64,000 nt of DNA from Pterobdella sp. o SKG-2022 (lineage: Eukaryota; Annelida; Clitellata; Hirudinida; Piscicolidae): the NCBI GenBank assembly GCA_964035795.1, contig OZ038320.1, forward strand, positions 10,475,726 to 10,539,725, written 5' to 3'. How positions within the stretch are numbered: the stretch's first letter is position 1; every line of letters starts with the position of its first letter. This document shows, piece after piece, positions 13,267-24,769 of this stretch. The position numbers and the translations under genes were made by a program. The notes beneath the pieces are model-generated. The model was not told where the DNA came from and did not search any database. It was given only the letters and a program-made list of their open reading frames with translations.

Positions 13267-13617
13267 GAAGATTTGCGCAGCTAAAGCTATTTAAATAGTT
13301 TGAAACAAAGAAAATAAAATTCTAATTACCATAAATAAACCATTCAAAGATATTCAAATTAAATAATTTTTAATGAAAGTAAAAAACCATTAATTGTATC
13401 TTATAATTAAATATTCAAATTTTGTTTTTAAGAAAATTTTATTGAAGGTATAAAATAATCAGTTTGAATATATCAAAAGATTATTCAAATGAATTGAAAT
13501 GTTTTAAACTTTTTCGAAAATTTTTCAGTGCATTCATTATGATTGAAAATTACAACTTTCTTTTTTTATTTTTAGAGACATCTTTATGTACTTTTAAGCA
13601 ACATCAATAAGTATTAA

Positions 13618-13763
13618 AATCGATATTATGAAAAAAAATTAGTACATTTATTAGCTTTACCTAAATAAACGATATGCTAACGTATTATGGTAAGGCTCCA
13701 CTTAGCGAAAATTCTAGAAATTTTTTTTTATTAATGTACTAAACTTTCCTCATAATATCGACG
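13618..13763. mobile_element. MITE-like element, family 2, copy A
   Basis: Imperfect terminal inverted repeats of about 30 bp: the left end starts TCGATATTATGA and carries TTAGTACATT, and the right end is its complement, finishing CATAATATCGA. The interior has a second palindrome (AGCTTTACC and GGTAAGGCT). About 146 bp, no coding capacity. It is related in ends and interior to copy B at 14.2 kb, in opposite orientation. Confidence 0.65.
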
Positions 13764-14162
13764 TTAATGATTATTGGTATAAAATTTATTATATGAATCA
13801 AGAAAATTGATATGAGGTATCAGTTAATTTGAATTGATCAACGATTTGTGAGTTAAATCATTGTATAAAATACTATCAGCAAAATTTTTGAAAATTTTTA
13901 AGCTATCAAAAAATCTCATCCAGAATTTAAGGCAGGATATAAGAACTCGATAGTTATATAAAACATGTTACCTTTGAAATAAAAAAAAGTTTGAAGTAAT
14001 AAATTTGATAATCATTTATTTGAATAAACTTTTCATCTATTATGAGATACAAAGAAAAAGATTGACAACGCGAAGATTTTCATCATTAGGTGTAACGATG
14101 ACTGCTTGTTTAAGTTAATAAAACATTGCCTTTCATTTTTATCTTATACTTCGGAATTTTTC

Positions 14163-14332
14163 AATGTCGATTTATGAGAGAATTTCAGTACATTTATTAA
14201 ACAGTCAGCTAGAATTTTTGTTAAGTTATAGCCATACCATAAGACGTTTGTTATGCTAAGACCATATAAACGAAAATTTTAGCTGGATTTGCTTAATAAA
14301 TGTACTAAAATTCTCTCATAAATCTACGTTAA
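14163..14332. mobile_element. MITE-like element, family 2, copy B
   Basis: Terminal inverted repeats of about 36 bp with very few mismatches: GATTTATGAGAGAATTT then AGTACATTTATTA at the left, complemented at the right. The interior (CTAGAATTTT, then GCCATACCATAA) matches the reverse complement of copy A. About 170 bp, non-coding, 400 bp from copy A. Confidence 0.7.
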
Positions 14333-14848
14333 AAGTTTTTGAATATTGTTCATAAGTACATTAAGATGTCTCTAGGAAGTTATCTTCTACTTGGTATGCT
14401 TTTGGTCAAACGAGGAATCATAATATTGCAAGTATGAGCATCGAAAAGATAATTTCTAAACAAACATAATTGCCTCTATTAGTAATGTTTTATCAAGGTG
14501 AATTTGGTCTTCACAAGTAGTAGAAAAAAAAATTTATAAAAATTAAACTCATGATTACCATTGCTATCATGATATAGTGATTACATTAGTATTAAATCTT
14601 GCTCCTAATATAGTTCTGTTGTTTCGACATGTTTTACAAATCCTTATTGGATAAAATTGAATTTTGGAAAAAAAACATTAATTAATTTTTATATCTTAAT
14701 TTTCAATTATTTTTGTAGATAGATGATAAAAATACCCTATACTCCAGGCTATCACCCTTCAAGATAGTGAAACAAACTATTGATTTACTGCACGGTGTAT
14801 TTATTGATTCATTATTTTCCTTAAAACAAAAATGTGGCGTTTTTTCTA

Positions 14849-14998
<150 letters not shown>

Positions 14999-15846
14999 TT
15001 TTAATGCATATTGAAAAAAAATTATATAAAAATTAACTGTTTGTTTTCACTTTAGTTACATCTCTTCGCAGCTGTGTGCATAGTTTAAAATAAATGTAAA
15101 GCTACCAGATTTTTCAACCACAAATCGTTAAAATTTTTTCAAATGTTTGATTCAGAGTTCTCATACTAATATTCATATATCATAAAAGCATGAAAAAAAT
15201 TGTAATTTTTGTCGTGTTCTTATGCTTCACAATTTTGAGGATAATTTCTCACAAACTTCCCATTTTTTATGTCTATATATATTCCAAACCTTTTTTTCCA
15301 TATTAAAATACAATTTGAAATTGTCAATTGAATTTTTATAAAAAAAACGAGTTTTTATGAAGGTAAAGCATTTTTTCATTTCATCTTCAATTTTCCTTTC
15401 AGCTCCAAGTTTTTTACTCTGATGTTCCTCATGTTTTGTAAAGCTCTAGTTGATATCGTTTAGTTTTTTTTGAAAGCCATAAATGTATCTAGAACTTGTT
15501 TTATTTGATCATCAAATCTTTGAATTAAAAGACACATAAGATGTCTTTGAAATAATAACATTTAATTTATCACTATTCAATATTATATATTCCTAAATGT
15601 TAGCATATAAGATTTCAAAATTTTTTAACGTCAACTTTAGAGAATTTTATTTTTAATACTGAATTGTTTTTTTTATTCAGTTGAATTATTATAAAATTGA
15701 TTTGTTACAGTGAAGAATAATTAATCTCTGCATTTTAATCAATAAAGGCTTCAAAATGGTTTAATTTTTAGTTTTTAAAAAAAACTTTCAACATATAAAC
15801 TATGATAACATAGCTGAAAATTTTATATTTGTGATATTAATTAAAT

Positions 15847-16574
15847 ATGGGGAAAACTTTCATCATGAAACTGTTATTTTACTTCTTCATACCATCAATA
15901 CTTGCTCAAAAATGTAAGAGAATTCCAATTAGCAATAAATGCTGTAGTTTAATTATTTGAACTCTTTTTTTCATGAAAAATGAAGTTTTTTTTGATAAAT
16001 TTATATCTTTTTCAAATAAACAACATGACTACTCAGTTTGTAAATGGAGAGTTTATTACGGGGAATATTCTATGAATGAGCAGGTTGGAAACGCAACGAC
16101 AGTTGAAGATTGCGCGAAAGAATGCAAAGACAATTTTGAATGTAAAGGTTTCAACTTGTTCCAAAATAAATGTTCCACGTTTACTGAGATAAAAAGTAAA
16201 AAGAAAGCCTCTTCCGATATGTACATATGGATTTGTGGTCAGCTCATGGATTTTTAATGCAATATTAATAACGAGCAATTTGGCTGTTTAATATTCAGAA
16301 TATTTAAAAAAAATAATTTGAAGAAATGTATTGTTCATTTTTAGATTACCACTGGAAAAGATTCAAAAACACCAGAACCCCGACCACCAAACAAGTTGTG
16401 GCTTCATCAATGTTGAACTGTCTCCATTTATGTTCCATCGACCCCACGTGCTTTGACGGAGTTTTGTGGAAAATAACTGAAAAAGAATGCTACTTTTCAA
16501 CAGGGAGAAATGCTACTGATGATCCGTTATACTCCTTTTTTGAACCACAATTTAGCAATAAAGATAACTTTTAA
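15847..16574 (+). CDS. Small secreted protein with two PAN/apple-like modules
   Basis: Three exons in agreeing phases (15847-15913, 16037-16237, 16345-16574) give 165 aa. Residues 1-21 form a signal peptide (hydrophobic core KLLFYFFIPSILA); the start could also be the in-frame ATG at 15865. Module 1 (residues 24-89, exon 2) has the six-cysteine PAN_1 spacing: C24, C48, C52, C58, C68 and C89, with VEDCAKEC, FECKGFNLF and NKCSTF. Module 2 (exon 3) keeps four cysteines (LNCLHLC, PTCFDG, KECYF) and seems shorter or diverged. N41-A-T is an N-glycosylation sequon. PAN modules bind proteins or carbohydrates outside the cell; partner and function are unknown. One module per exon with phase-1 borders is typical of shuffled extracellular domains. 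An AATAAA hexamer overlaps the last codons (16557-16562). The nearest genes are more than 5 kb away. Confidence 0.75.
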
Positions 16575-19500
16575 ATCTAAACTGAGCATCTTTTAAAGAT
16601 AACACACTCCATAAAAATTTGTCAATATTAGAAAATAGATTGATTGGTTATAAATAGCCATAGATAAATTCAAAACATTCATAATTAGAAGTAGTATTTC
16701 AGCTCTATTGAGTTTTGAAAACATTCTTTAATATAATATTCAAATAATGAAAACGTTTGAAAATAATTTATTTAAAGTTCTTGAGTAGAGGACCATGTAC
16801 CTGGCTACTTAAAAGAGCTTTGACATCGATTGATTTGGTATTAATATTGTTGTTTTTATTAAATTTTATCGAAACTTTTTATTCTTTATTCTACTTAATA
16901 ATAATTTTTGTAATAAGCAATAAAGTTGAAGATGCTATAAGGAAGCTTATTCAGAATCTTTTCATAAAATAAATCAGTCTACTTCAGCTTTCAAATAGAG
17001 TATTAATAATTTTAAAAAGTGAGAAATTTATTTTATCACCACATACAATTTAAAGAGCTAGTCAAAGTGGTCAATGAAGTTGATGAATGAATTGGAGATG
17101 AGTGTATGACAAAGAGTAGGATGAGAGGGACTACACTGAGACTGAAGGAGATGCCTTGAATGATGAAGTAAAAGTTGATTTGAGTTTTTTAGGCTCTTTA
17201 CACCTGAGTGAATTTTATGCATTGCTTTGAAAAACATTCACAGCTACTTGAATTGCATCAATTTTAGATGAATCGTATTGGCGGCCATATTATCGACCAT
17301 AACAATAATGTTTTATCCCGTGTTATATTTTCAATGTTTTTAAATTATTCCCATAATTTTTAAAATTTTTTAGTATTCTTCTATTTGTTTTCAATTAAGT
17401 AAGTAATGTCATTCTTATTTATTTGTACAACACAAAAGTTTTATGATAAAAGTGTGTGAAGTTTTTTTTTAGACAAACTTACTTCACCAATTGTGGTTCC
17501 AACTATAATTATTAAGTCTGACAAATGTTTAAAAAATTAGGCATACAAATAAATTAAATTTTCGTAGTTGCTTCTAAAGTCTGCAAATTAAAAAATGTGT
17601 GTGAAAATTTTATTTTAAACATAGAGATTTCAGTAAAAGAAAAATTTAAAACTTAGAAAAACCACGAATTATCAGAAAATTTCCATAATTCAAGCATTTT
17701 TAACAAGTTTAAATAAACTGCTCAAAAATAATATGTGGATAGTAGCCAGTGCAAATAACCTTTGAGCCATTACTATAGAAGGATCGATTTATTAATATGA
17801 TTAATATGATTCATATTGACTTCTTAAAACTCTCAAATTAATAATTTAACTATTCCCAAAATTTTTGATAGAATTACTACTAAAATTAGAAAGAATTTTG
17901 TTTTCAAAGTTTTTCAGCCAAAACTAATTTACAAAACTTTCGAAATCAGATTATGTTTGAAAAACTTCGTATGGTTGCCAGTTGCGAGAAGCTTTCCAGT
18001 CATTCATCTGTCATGATTATTTCCATGTAAACTAATTTTTTTATCAACATTTTTAAAATCACCTCAAAGATCACTTCTGATCCAAACAAAGCTTTTCAAA
18101 CTATCTGTTTTTTTTTATTTGGATAAATCTGACAAGCTACATGTCTCTCAATTCTCTTCAATATATACACTTTTCAGCTTTGCCAACACTGCACTATTTG
18201 TATTAATAATAAGACAGTGAAAAAGGTTTGAAATAATTCAGTGCAGTTCTCTTTGAATATAAGGGGCAATTTTTTATTTTCGTGTCTCAAATGATATTTG
18301 ATACTTGATTGTTTTTATTTATTCAACTATTAGTTTGCTGGAATTATAAATATTTTAAAAGTTCCAAAACGATTGACGACCCATTGAGTAGCCTCATTAG
18401 CTCTTCAGCTCTATGTTCATTCCTTCTCGCTTTATTCTTCACAAAACGGGTTCCAATCATATTATGTTTCTAACATCCTCGGACCTTGCTCCAACAACTT
18501 TTTATTGCATACATTAACCTTCTGTTATTCTTCTTGACACACCAATTCCAAAAATTATTTAGCGAGAGTTTTGACAATTTTAATATCTCTCTTTTATTTT
18601 GTTTCATCACGAAATTTTAAAATTTATTCTACTTATGTCGTTCACTGTACATGAGTTGATGATGTAATATCAAAAAGCTTAGTTTCTTTATTGAAAATAT
18701 ACAATAAAAACTATTTTCTGATTTACTTTGATGTGTATCGGACACCGAGTAAGTTTGAAATAACTCACTCTGGTATTATAAAAACGTTTTCAATTTAAAA
18801 AATACCTTTTCAAAACATGAATGTAAAATGTTTAATTTATTCCACTTAAATAAAACCATTTGATCAAATTCCTTACTTCCAGACATGTCTCTATATATAA
18901 TAACTAATATACAAATTGCTCAAATTAAAAGCCCAAAAAGCTGTTATATCATGAATTTTAATGGATTTTTAATGGACTTTAAAGCTTAACTTGATTGCTA
19001 ACCACGCTATTCACAATTTTTTGTTGTTCATACAAATCAACAGAAAACTTTTTCAGGAAGAAGCTTATGTGTATTTTTCCATAAATTTTGTTTTTTTTTA
19101 AAAACATTTTGATTCACGTTTTTTAATTAAAGATCCTTTTTGTATAGCTTCATCCTATATTCTTGTGATATCTTTCAAAACCTTTTCTTCTTCTTCTAAC
19201 AGCCTACTTCACTGGTTACAGAAATTTTTTTATCTTTGTTATTTTGTGAAAAGGGTTCTACACTAAACAAATAGACTTTTACCAACAAGATAGAAGCACT
19301 TTATTAATCAGAATAACTAAATTTTATGATAATAACTATAATACAAATCTACCAAATTATAAAGGCACACAGAAAAGCCAATGCTCATAATTATATTTAT
19401 AGGTGCGCGGTCACTCTTTTCAGGCATGCCCACGGACATGTTCAAATTTAACAGAGTTCATAACTAATGAAAAATTACCCACAAGAGAAACCACATTAGA

Positions 19501-20483
19501 ATGCAAGACGTTTTTATTTTTTATATTAATTTCAAAAACTGAAATCAAGAAAACCAAGTGCCTATTATATTTTTCATTATCAAAAACTAAGCTATCGATA
19601 TATTGAAAACCTCATCTCCAGGTAACACAAAATAGCTAACCACTGTTTTCTTGGGTTTTTTGAATTCACTTAGACTATAAAAATATTTTGAAAGCTTCAT
19701 TTTATCATTTACTAATCTTTTACATTGTGTCTTTCGTTTTTTCTTTCATATGTGATTTTCGTATATAATGTTTTAAGTTTTTTATACCTTCTATGTTTTC
19801 GTTAGAACTTTATTTAAATAAGTTACTATGCAAGTTATGAAGTACGCTTGTGAGTTAAAAACATTTATCGTTGCAGGGATTCCAATCAATATCTCATACA
19901 TCTTGCTTCAGAATTTTTCATCGGCTTTCAATTATATGAAAACTCCAACTGTAGTTTTCAATAAAATGTTTATTTGATTTTTAACCAAAATCTTAATTTT
20001 TTTCCACTGATATTTATAGAGAATTTTTATGAATAGTGGCTTGACTAAATACTAACCAGAAATTCAGTTATTTAATCAATTACCCATCCATTGTATCAGC
20101 TCAAACTTAGTCCAATTGAAATTTGTTTATTTACTGATCCATGGGTTTGAAAAGTGACGATTATCCATGTTATATTAAAAGCCTTTTCAAGGCTTCCGAA
20201 TTTTTCTCTATAAAATTTTGAATCGTTTCCGTAGGCACAAACGATATAGGTAACTATTGAGTTATTACAGAAAATATAGCAATGATAACAAAATTATTGA
20301 TGGTTTAACAGATGTTAGGGAATACCGCACTCTACACAAGGTATGATTTAGTGTATACATTTAAATTATATTAACTTCACATTAAATTGAATACTAAATT
20401 GATGAAATTAAGTAGAAAAAGCATTCAAAATACTTATCATAAACTCCAAAAGAAATTTGCCAAATTAATTGAGTTTTTACATT

Positions 20484-20593
20484 GAGTAATGTTTCAGAAC
20501 ACTCATTAGTTTATTGAGGTATGAAGCTTTTCGTTATCAACATAACATTTTTAAGTATCTTAATAAAGTAATTAGTGTTCTCAAATATTACTC
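20484..20593. mobile_element. MITE-like element, family 1, copy 2 (short)
   Basis: The ends GAGTAAT-GTTTCAGAACAC and GTGTTCTCAAATATTACTC are inverted. The interior GAAGCTTTTCGTTATCAAC matches copy 1 at 10.2 kb, but most of the middle is missing. The 3' flank (TCATTTTAGTGTGGCTTTTG) also resembles the 3' flank of copy 1, so the mobile unit may be longer than the inverted-repeat part, or both sit in an older repeat. Confidence 0.65.
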
Positions 20594-21673
20594 ATTTTAG
20601 TGTGGCTTTTGAGAAAATCATTAGTTTTACATTGAGTTAATAAGTTAGCTAAAATCCCAAGTTTGGAACCTTCGAAGCTAAAAATGTCTCAAAGGAATAA
20701 AACTTTTGATTCATCGATTCGTTAAGTTTTTTAGTATACTGTGTTCCATCCTACTCAATATTTGAGAACCAAGATTCGTCCATTATTTTCCAGAATTTTT
20801 TCATTCTTCTTTTCATCAGTCAATATTAAGAATGGTTTTGAAAAAAATTTCTCTTGGTATTTCTTCAATAAGAAATGAATTAAAAGTGATAAACAAAATT
20901 CATACGTCATAAATACAGCAGGATTCAAAGAGTTCAGTCTGAATTGGCCACTTTTTTGGTTACTTCATGTGTATTCAATAAAATCATATTGTGAATAATT
21001 ATGAGATTTTAAAACAATTTACTGCTGTATCATGTAAATACAAATGTGAAACCCCCAAGTTATATACATCAGGCTAAGCTGTCCATCGGTAAGGATGACT
21101 GCTTGAGGTTACTGTTTTTAAATTAGCGTCCTCTAGATAGTTGATATCATTTTAAAATAATGTTTAAAATAAAATTAGAATTGCTTCATTTTTTTAAATA
21201 AAATTTCTCATTCTTCCCAGCGGAAACACCAACCTGTATCCCGGCAGTTAGCATGCATTGTGGATGACCAGGGAAGATTACCTTGGAATGAAAATTATTC
21301 AATGATAAGAGATGCGACTTAATTCAAAATTTTTCTTTTTTACTTTCAATTTTTCTAAATAAAATTAGTTATATAAAAAAGATGTCAATTTTAAAAATTT
21401 TATAAAATATATTCATTATTTCAGCCTTTTAACAGCTTCAAAACTTGAATTTATTTTTTTTAAAGTTAGTGGAATCAGAATCTAAAATTATTTTGATTTT
21501 CGAACATTAGCATACCAGAAAAAACAATTAAAGATTATTGAGAGATCCGGGTTTTTATATTAAGATTATTGATGCAGGATTGTATCAAAATCATTATTTT
21601 CCGTGTTATAGGTGTAAATCAAAAAATACTGAAATTGTGAACACTAAATATTTTTTTAAAAATCAATAAGCTG

Positions 21674-21724
21674 TTCGTTAACGGTGTAACGTTTTCTAGT
21701 AATTAATGTTACGCTGCTAACGAA
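21674..21724. repeat. Short imperfect inverted repeat
   Basis: TTCGTTAACGGTGTAAC (21674-21690) pairs with GTTACGCTGCTAACGAA (21708-21724) at 14 of 17 positions around an 17-bp loop. Probably a MITE relic or a chance hairpin. Confidence 0.4.
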
Positions 21725-22089
21725 AAGTTTTTGTTTTAAATAAAATTTTTAAAAATTAGTTTTCCATAATTAATATTTGTTACTTTTTCTTGCTTAAAAA
21801 AGTTATGTTTCACAATTATAATATTATAATTGAATCATCAAAAAACTTTGCAACTCTTAACGATTTCAAAATTATTTCAATTTTCAAAAAAACTAAGATT
21901 TTCTTCAAAAAAATGAATTGTATATATAGAAATGAAATCTAAAGTTTGAAAATTTTTTGAAACGTCGAAAAAAAAGTTTTAAAATATGTCCAAAAAATAC
22001 TTCTTGTGTATAAAAAATCAATGTCAAATGTTATCTTTATTGATATTCTTGCTTTGAAATTTTATGAAATGTGATCAATGCTTTTTTAA

Positions 22090-22108
22090 CCAATTGAAAC
22101 ACTACACG
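22090..22108 (+). promoter_or_regulatory. ERSE-like element upstream of PDI
   Basis: CCAAT, nine bases, then ACACG: one mismatch from the endoplasmic-reticulum stress response element CCAAT-N9-CCACG. It lies about 100 bases upstream of the TATA box of a gene that is a classic unfolded-protein-response target in animals. Confidence 0.35.
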
Positions 22109-22150
22109 AGTTTACATTATAGGAGCATTGTCTTACTTATTACATTCTTT

Positions 22151-22157
22151 GCCACGT
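22151..22157 (+). promoter_or_regulatory. Candidate XBP1/ATF6 site upstream of PDI
   Basis: GCCACGT, an ACGT-core motif as bound by XBP1/ATF6-type bZIP factors, 29 bases before the TATA box. A further ACGTG is at 22168-22172. Confidence 0.35.
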
Positions 22158-22185
22158 AGCTTATTAACGTGTTTTAGTGCTGCGG

Positions 22186-22192
22186 TATAAAA
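22186..22192 (+). promoter_or_regulatory. TATA box of the PDI gene
   Basis: TATAAAA preceded by GCGG, 65-71 bases upstream of the start codon. Transcription would then begin near 22215-22220, leaving a 5' UTR of about 40 bases. Confidence 0.55.
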
Positions 22193-22256
22193 CGTCGGAA
22201 CGCTGCTCAATATCATAGACGTCTTCTCAAGCTAAAATATTAACAAGAGAAACATT

Positions 22257-24238
22257 ATGTTCACTAAAGTTTTTATTTTAACTGTTTTGTTTTTGGTAAT
22301 TTATGGCCAAGAAATTAACGAAGAAGACGGTGTGTTGGTTCTTACTAAAGACACATTCGATGCCGCCATCGAAAAACATGAATTTGTTTTAGCCAAATTC
22401 TGTTAGTAAATATTTTTGAAGCTCAAAATATTATTTAAAACTCAAATTTTCAATTACTTATATTGTGATAAATAAATTTAGTTGAAACTATTCGGCCTAG
22501 TTTCTCATATAAACATCTCTAAATCATCAAGATGCACCATGGTGTGGCCACTGTAAGTCTATGGCTCCAGAATATGTTAAAGCAGCAGCCGCTTTGAAAG
22601 AAGCCGGCAGTGATATAAAATTGGCCAAGATTGATGCCACTGTAGAAACAGACCTAGGAGAGAGATTTGAAATCAGGGGCTTCCCTACTTTGAAATTTTT
22701 CAGGTAGTTTCTTTTAATGTAAATCTTGGATTTTTTTTAAACTCACTAAATCTTGAAGACAAGGTTCTCCATCTGAGTATACTGGTGGAAGAAAGGCTGA
22801 TGATATTGTAGCTTGGGTTACGAAAAAATCTGGTCCTCCAGTTGCTGTCCTTGAAGCTGTTGATGCTTTGAAGACTGCTGTTGATAAAGATGCTGTTGTT
22901 CTTGTAGGATTCTTCAAGGCTAGTATATGATGCTTATTAATACTTAGCATATAATACTTATTTTTAATTTAAGAACAAAATTTTTGAATAACATTTTTGT
23001 TACATATTTTCATAGTCAGTTGAATCTGAGGCATTCAAAAACTTTGTTACTGTGGCTACTGAATTTGAGGATATTCCTTTCTACTCCATTTCTAATGATG
23101 AGGCTTTCAAGGAACATAGCATTGAAGAAGATTCTATTGTTCTTTTCAAAAAGGTATTCAATACATTCTTATGAAATAAGTTTCCAGAATTTTCCAAATA
23201 AATTATTATAAGTTGTAGAAAATTGTAAAGGTAACACTTATAATGAAACATTTTATAAAAATTGACAGTTTGATGAAGGAAAGTTGACTCTCAAAGCAGA
23301 AGGATCCACTAAAGAATCTGTAAAAGACTTCATTAATGGAAACCGTCTACCCATCATCATTGAATTCACCCAAGAGGTTGCTCCTAAAGTATTTGGAGGA
23401 GATATCAAGAAGCACAACTTGCTTTTTGTTTCCAAAAAGTCTGAAGCCTTTGAAAGCCTTCTTGAAGAATATAAAAAAATTGCTGTTCACTATAAGAGCA
23501 AAGTTTTGTTCATCTATATTGACATCGATGTGGATGAAAACCTCAGAATTCTTGAATTCTTCAATATCCAACCTAAGGATTGTCCTTCATATAGATTCAT
23601 CATCCTTGAAGATGATGGTATGCAGAAATTCAAGCCAGATTCAGATGAGCTAAAGGAAGAATTAGTCAAAACATTTGTTCAAGAAGTTCTTGATGGAAAG
23701 AGGAAACCTCATTTGAACACTGAAGAAATTCCTGAAGATTGGGATGCTAAGGAAGTTAAAGTGTTGGTTGGTAAAAACTTTGATCAAGTGGCCAAAGACA
23801 AATCTAAGAACGTTTTTGTGGAATTCTATGCCCCATGGTGTGGTCACTGCAAACAATTGGCTCCTATCTGGGATGAGTTGGCTGAGAAATTCAAGGATAA
23901 GGAAGATGTTGTGATCGCTAAGATGGACTCAACTGCCAATGAAGTTGAAGATGTAAAAATCCAGGGTTTCCCCACTCTCAAGTTTTTTCCTAAAGACTCA
24001 GATGAGATTGTTGATTATAATGGTGGTCGTGATCTTGAGTCTCTTGTCAAGTTTGTTGAAAGTGGAGGAAAAGTACAGGAAGCTGACAAGGTGATCAGAT
24101 TCTTTCATTAAAAAATCATATTTTGTCATAAGAATCAGATTTTTAAACTTTATTCATCACAAATAGGATGTTGAAGAACCAGAAGAAGAAGAAGAAGAGG
24201 AGCCAGTTGAGGAGCCTGAAGCCAAGGATGAATTATAA
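22257..24238 (+). CDS. Pdi: Protein disulfide isomerase (PDI, KDEL)
   Basis: Endoplasmic-reticulum thioredoxin-fold oxidoreductase that forms and shuffles disulfides in secretory proteins; it may also be the beta subunit of prolyl 4-hydroxylase. Exons: 22257-22401, 22532-22703, 22759-22918, 23016-23153, 23269-24090 and 24167-24238. All phases agree, giving 502 aa, the family's usual length. Signal peptide about 1-18 ([12 protein letters not shown]). The a domain has YAPWCGHCK with C53/C56, split by intron 1 just before Y49, and cis-Pro GFPTLKFF. The b and b' domains follow (b' includes [16 protein letters not shown]). The a' domain has [15 protein letters not shown] with C396/C399 and cis-Pro GFPTLKFFP. 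The tail is acidic ([10 protein letters not shown]) and ends KDEL. Intron 3 would start with GC (AAG/GCTAGT), since no GT fits the phase and the conserved GFFK-SVES junction. ERSE-like, ACGT-core and TATA motifs lie upstream. Confidence 0.96.
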
Positions 24239-24763
24239 GCATGTGATAGCTTTGTGCTTATCTGACTTTAATTTATTAGATCTTCGTAAGCACATGAGTT
24301 CCGATGCTTTGAGTTTTCATTCTGTGAATCGAAAGAAAAATAGAAATTATTTTTTTCATGCTTTATTAATGTTTTGATTGAATTTCAGATTTTTATAAGA
24401 GCTTGTCTCTTGGAATTATAGTGGATTTTCAATTTTTTATTTTGTATTCTTTCTATCACTTCAAAAACTACTTTTTAAATTAATGTTTAGACTAATCAAC
24501 TTAACTATTTTTTATTACCTATATGTATATATGTAAACATCTTATGTATATATAAATATTAAAAAGCCATCAAGATAACATTTTCAATACAAATTATTGG
24601 TGTGTATACCTAATTTATTTTGGTTCTTGGTCAGTTAATTATCCCTTTCATTATTAGATACATTGTGAGTAATGTTTTAGCTTGTTCGATTTGGATATTA
24701 AAAGAATCAACACAAACAAGTTCATCCGGATGCAGATTATTTATTTAGTGGCATTATTGACAT

Positions 24764-24769
24764 AATAAA
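24764..24769 (+). promoter_or_regulatory. Candidate polyadenylation signal of PDI
   Basis: First clear AATAAA after the PDI stop codon that I noticed, about 525 bases downstream. Variant hexamers nearer the stop (around 24545) could be used instead. Confidence 0.3.

Larger units (their letters stand above)
9311..14848. other. Intergenic region with MITE-like elements, no gene seen
   Basis: No open frame longer than about 60 codons and no recognisable exon. The region contains the palindromic elements listed separately at 10.2, 13.1, 13.6 and 14.2 kb. A slightly GC-richer patch at about 11270-11390 has a short frame reading ASQLIEEVEEDMGKIW, with no flanking support. Confidence 0.6.
16575..22089. 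other. Intergenic region, no secure gene
   Basis: AT-rich with many short homopolymers. Weak islands only: about 18370-18490 (a minus-strand frame with FVKNKARRNEHRAEELM, no flanking support) and about 21205-21300 (GC-richer, discussed in findings). It also contains the family 1 MITE copy at 20.5 kb and a short inverted repeat at 21.7 kb. Confidence 0.55.
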
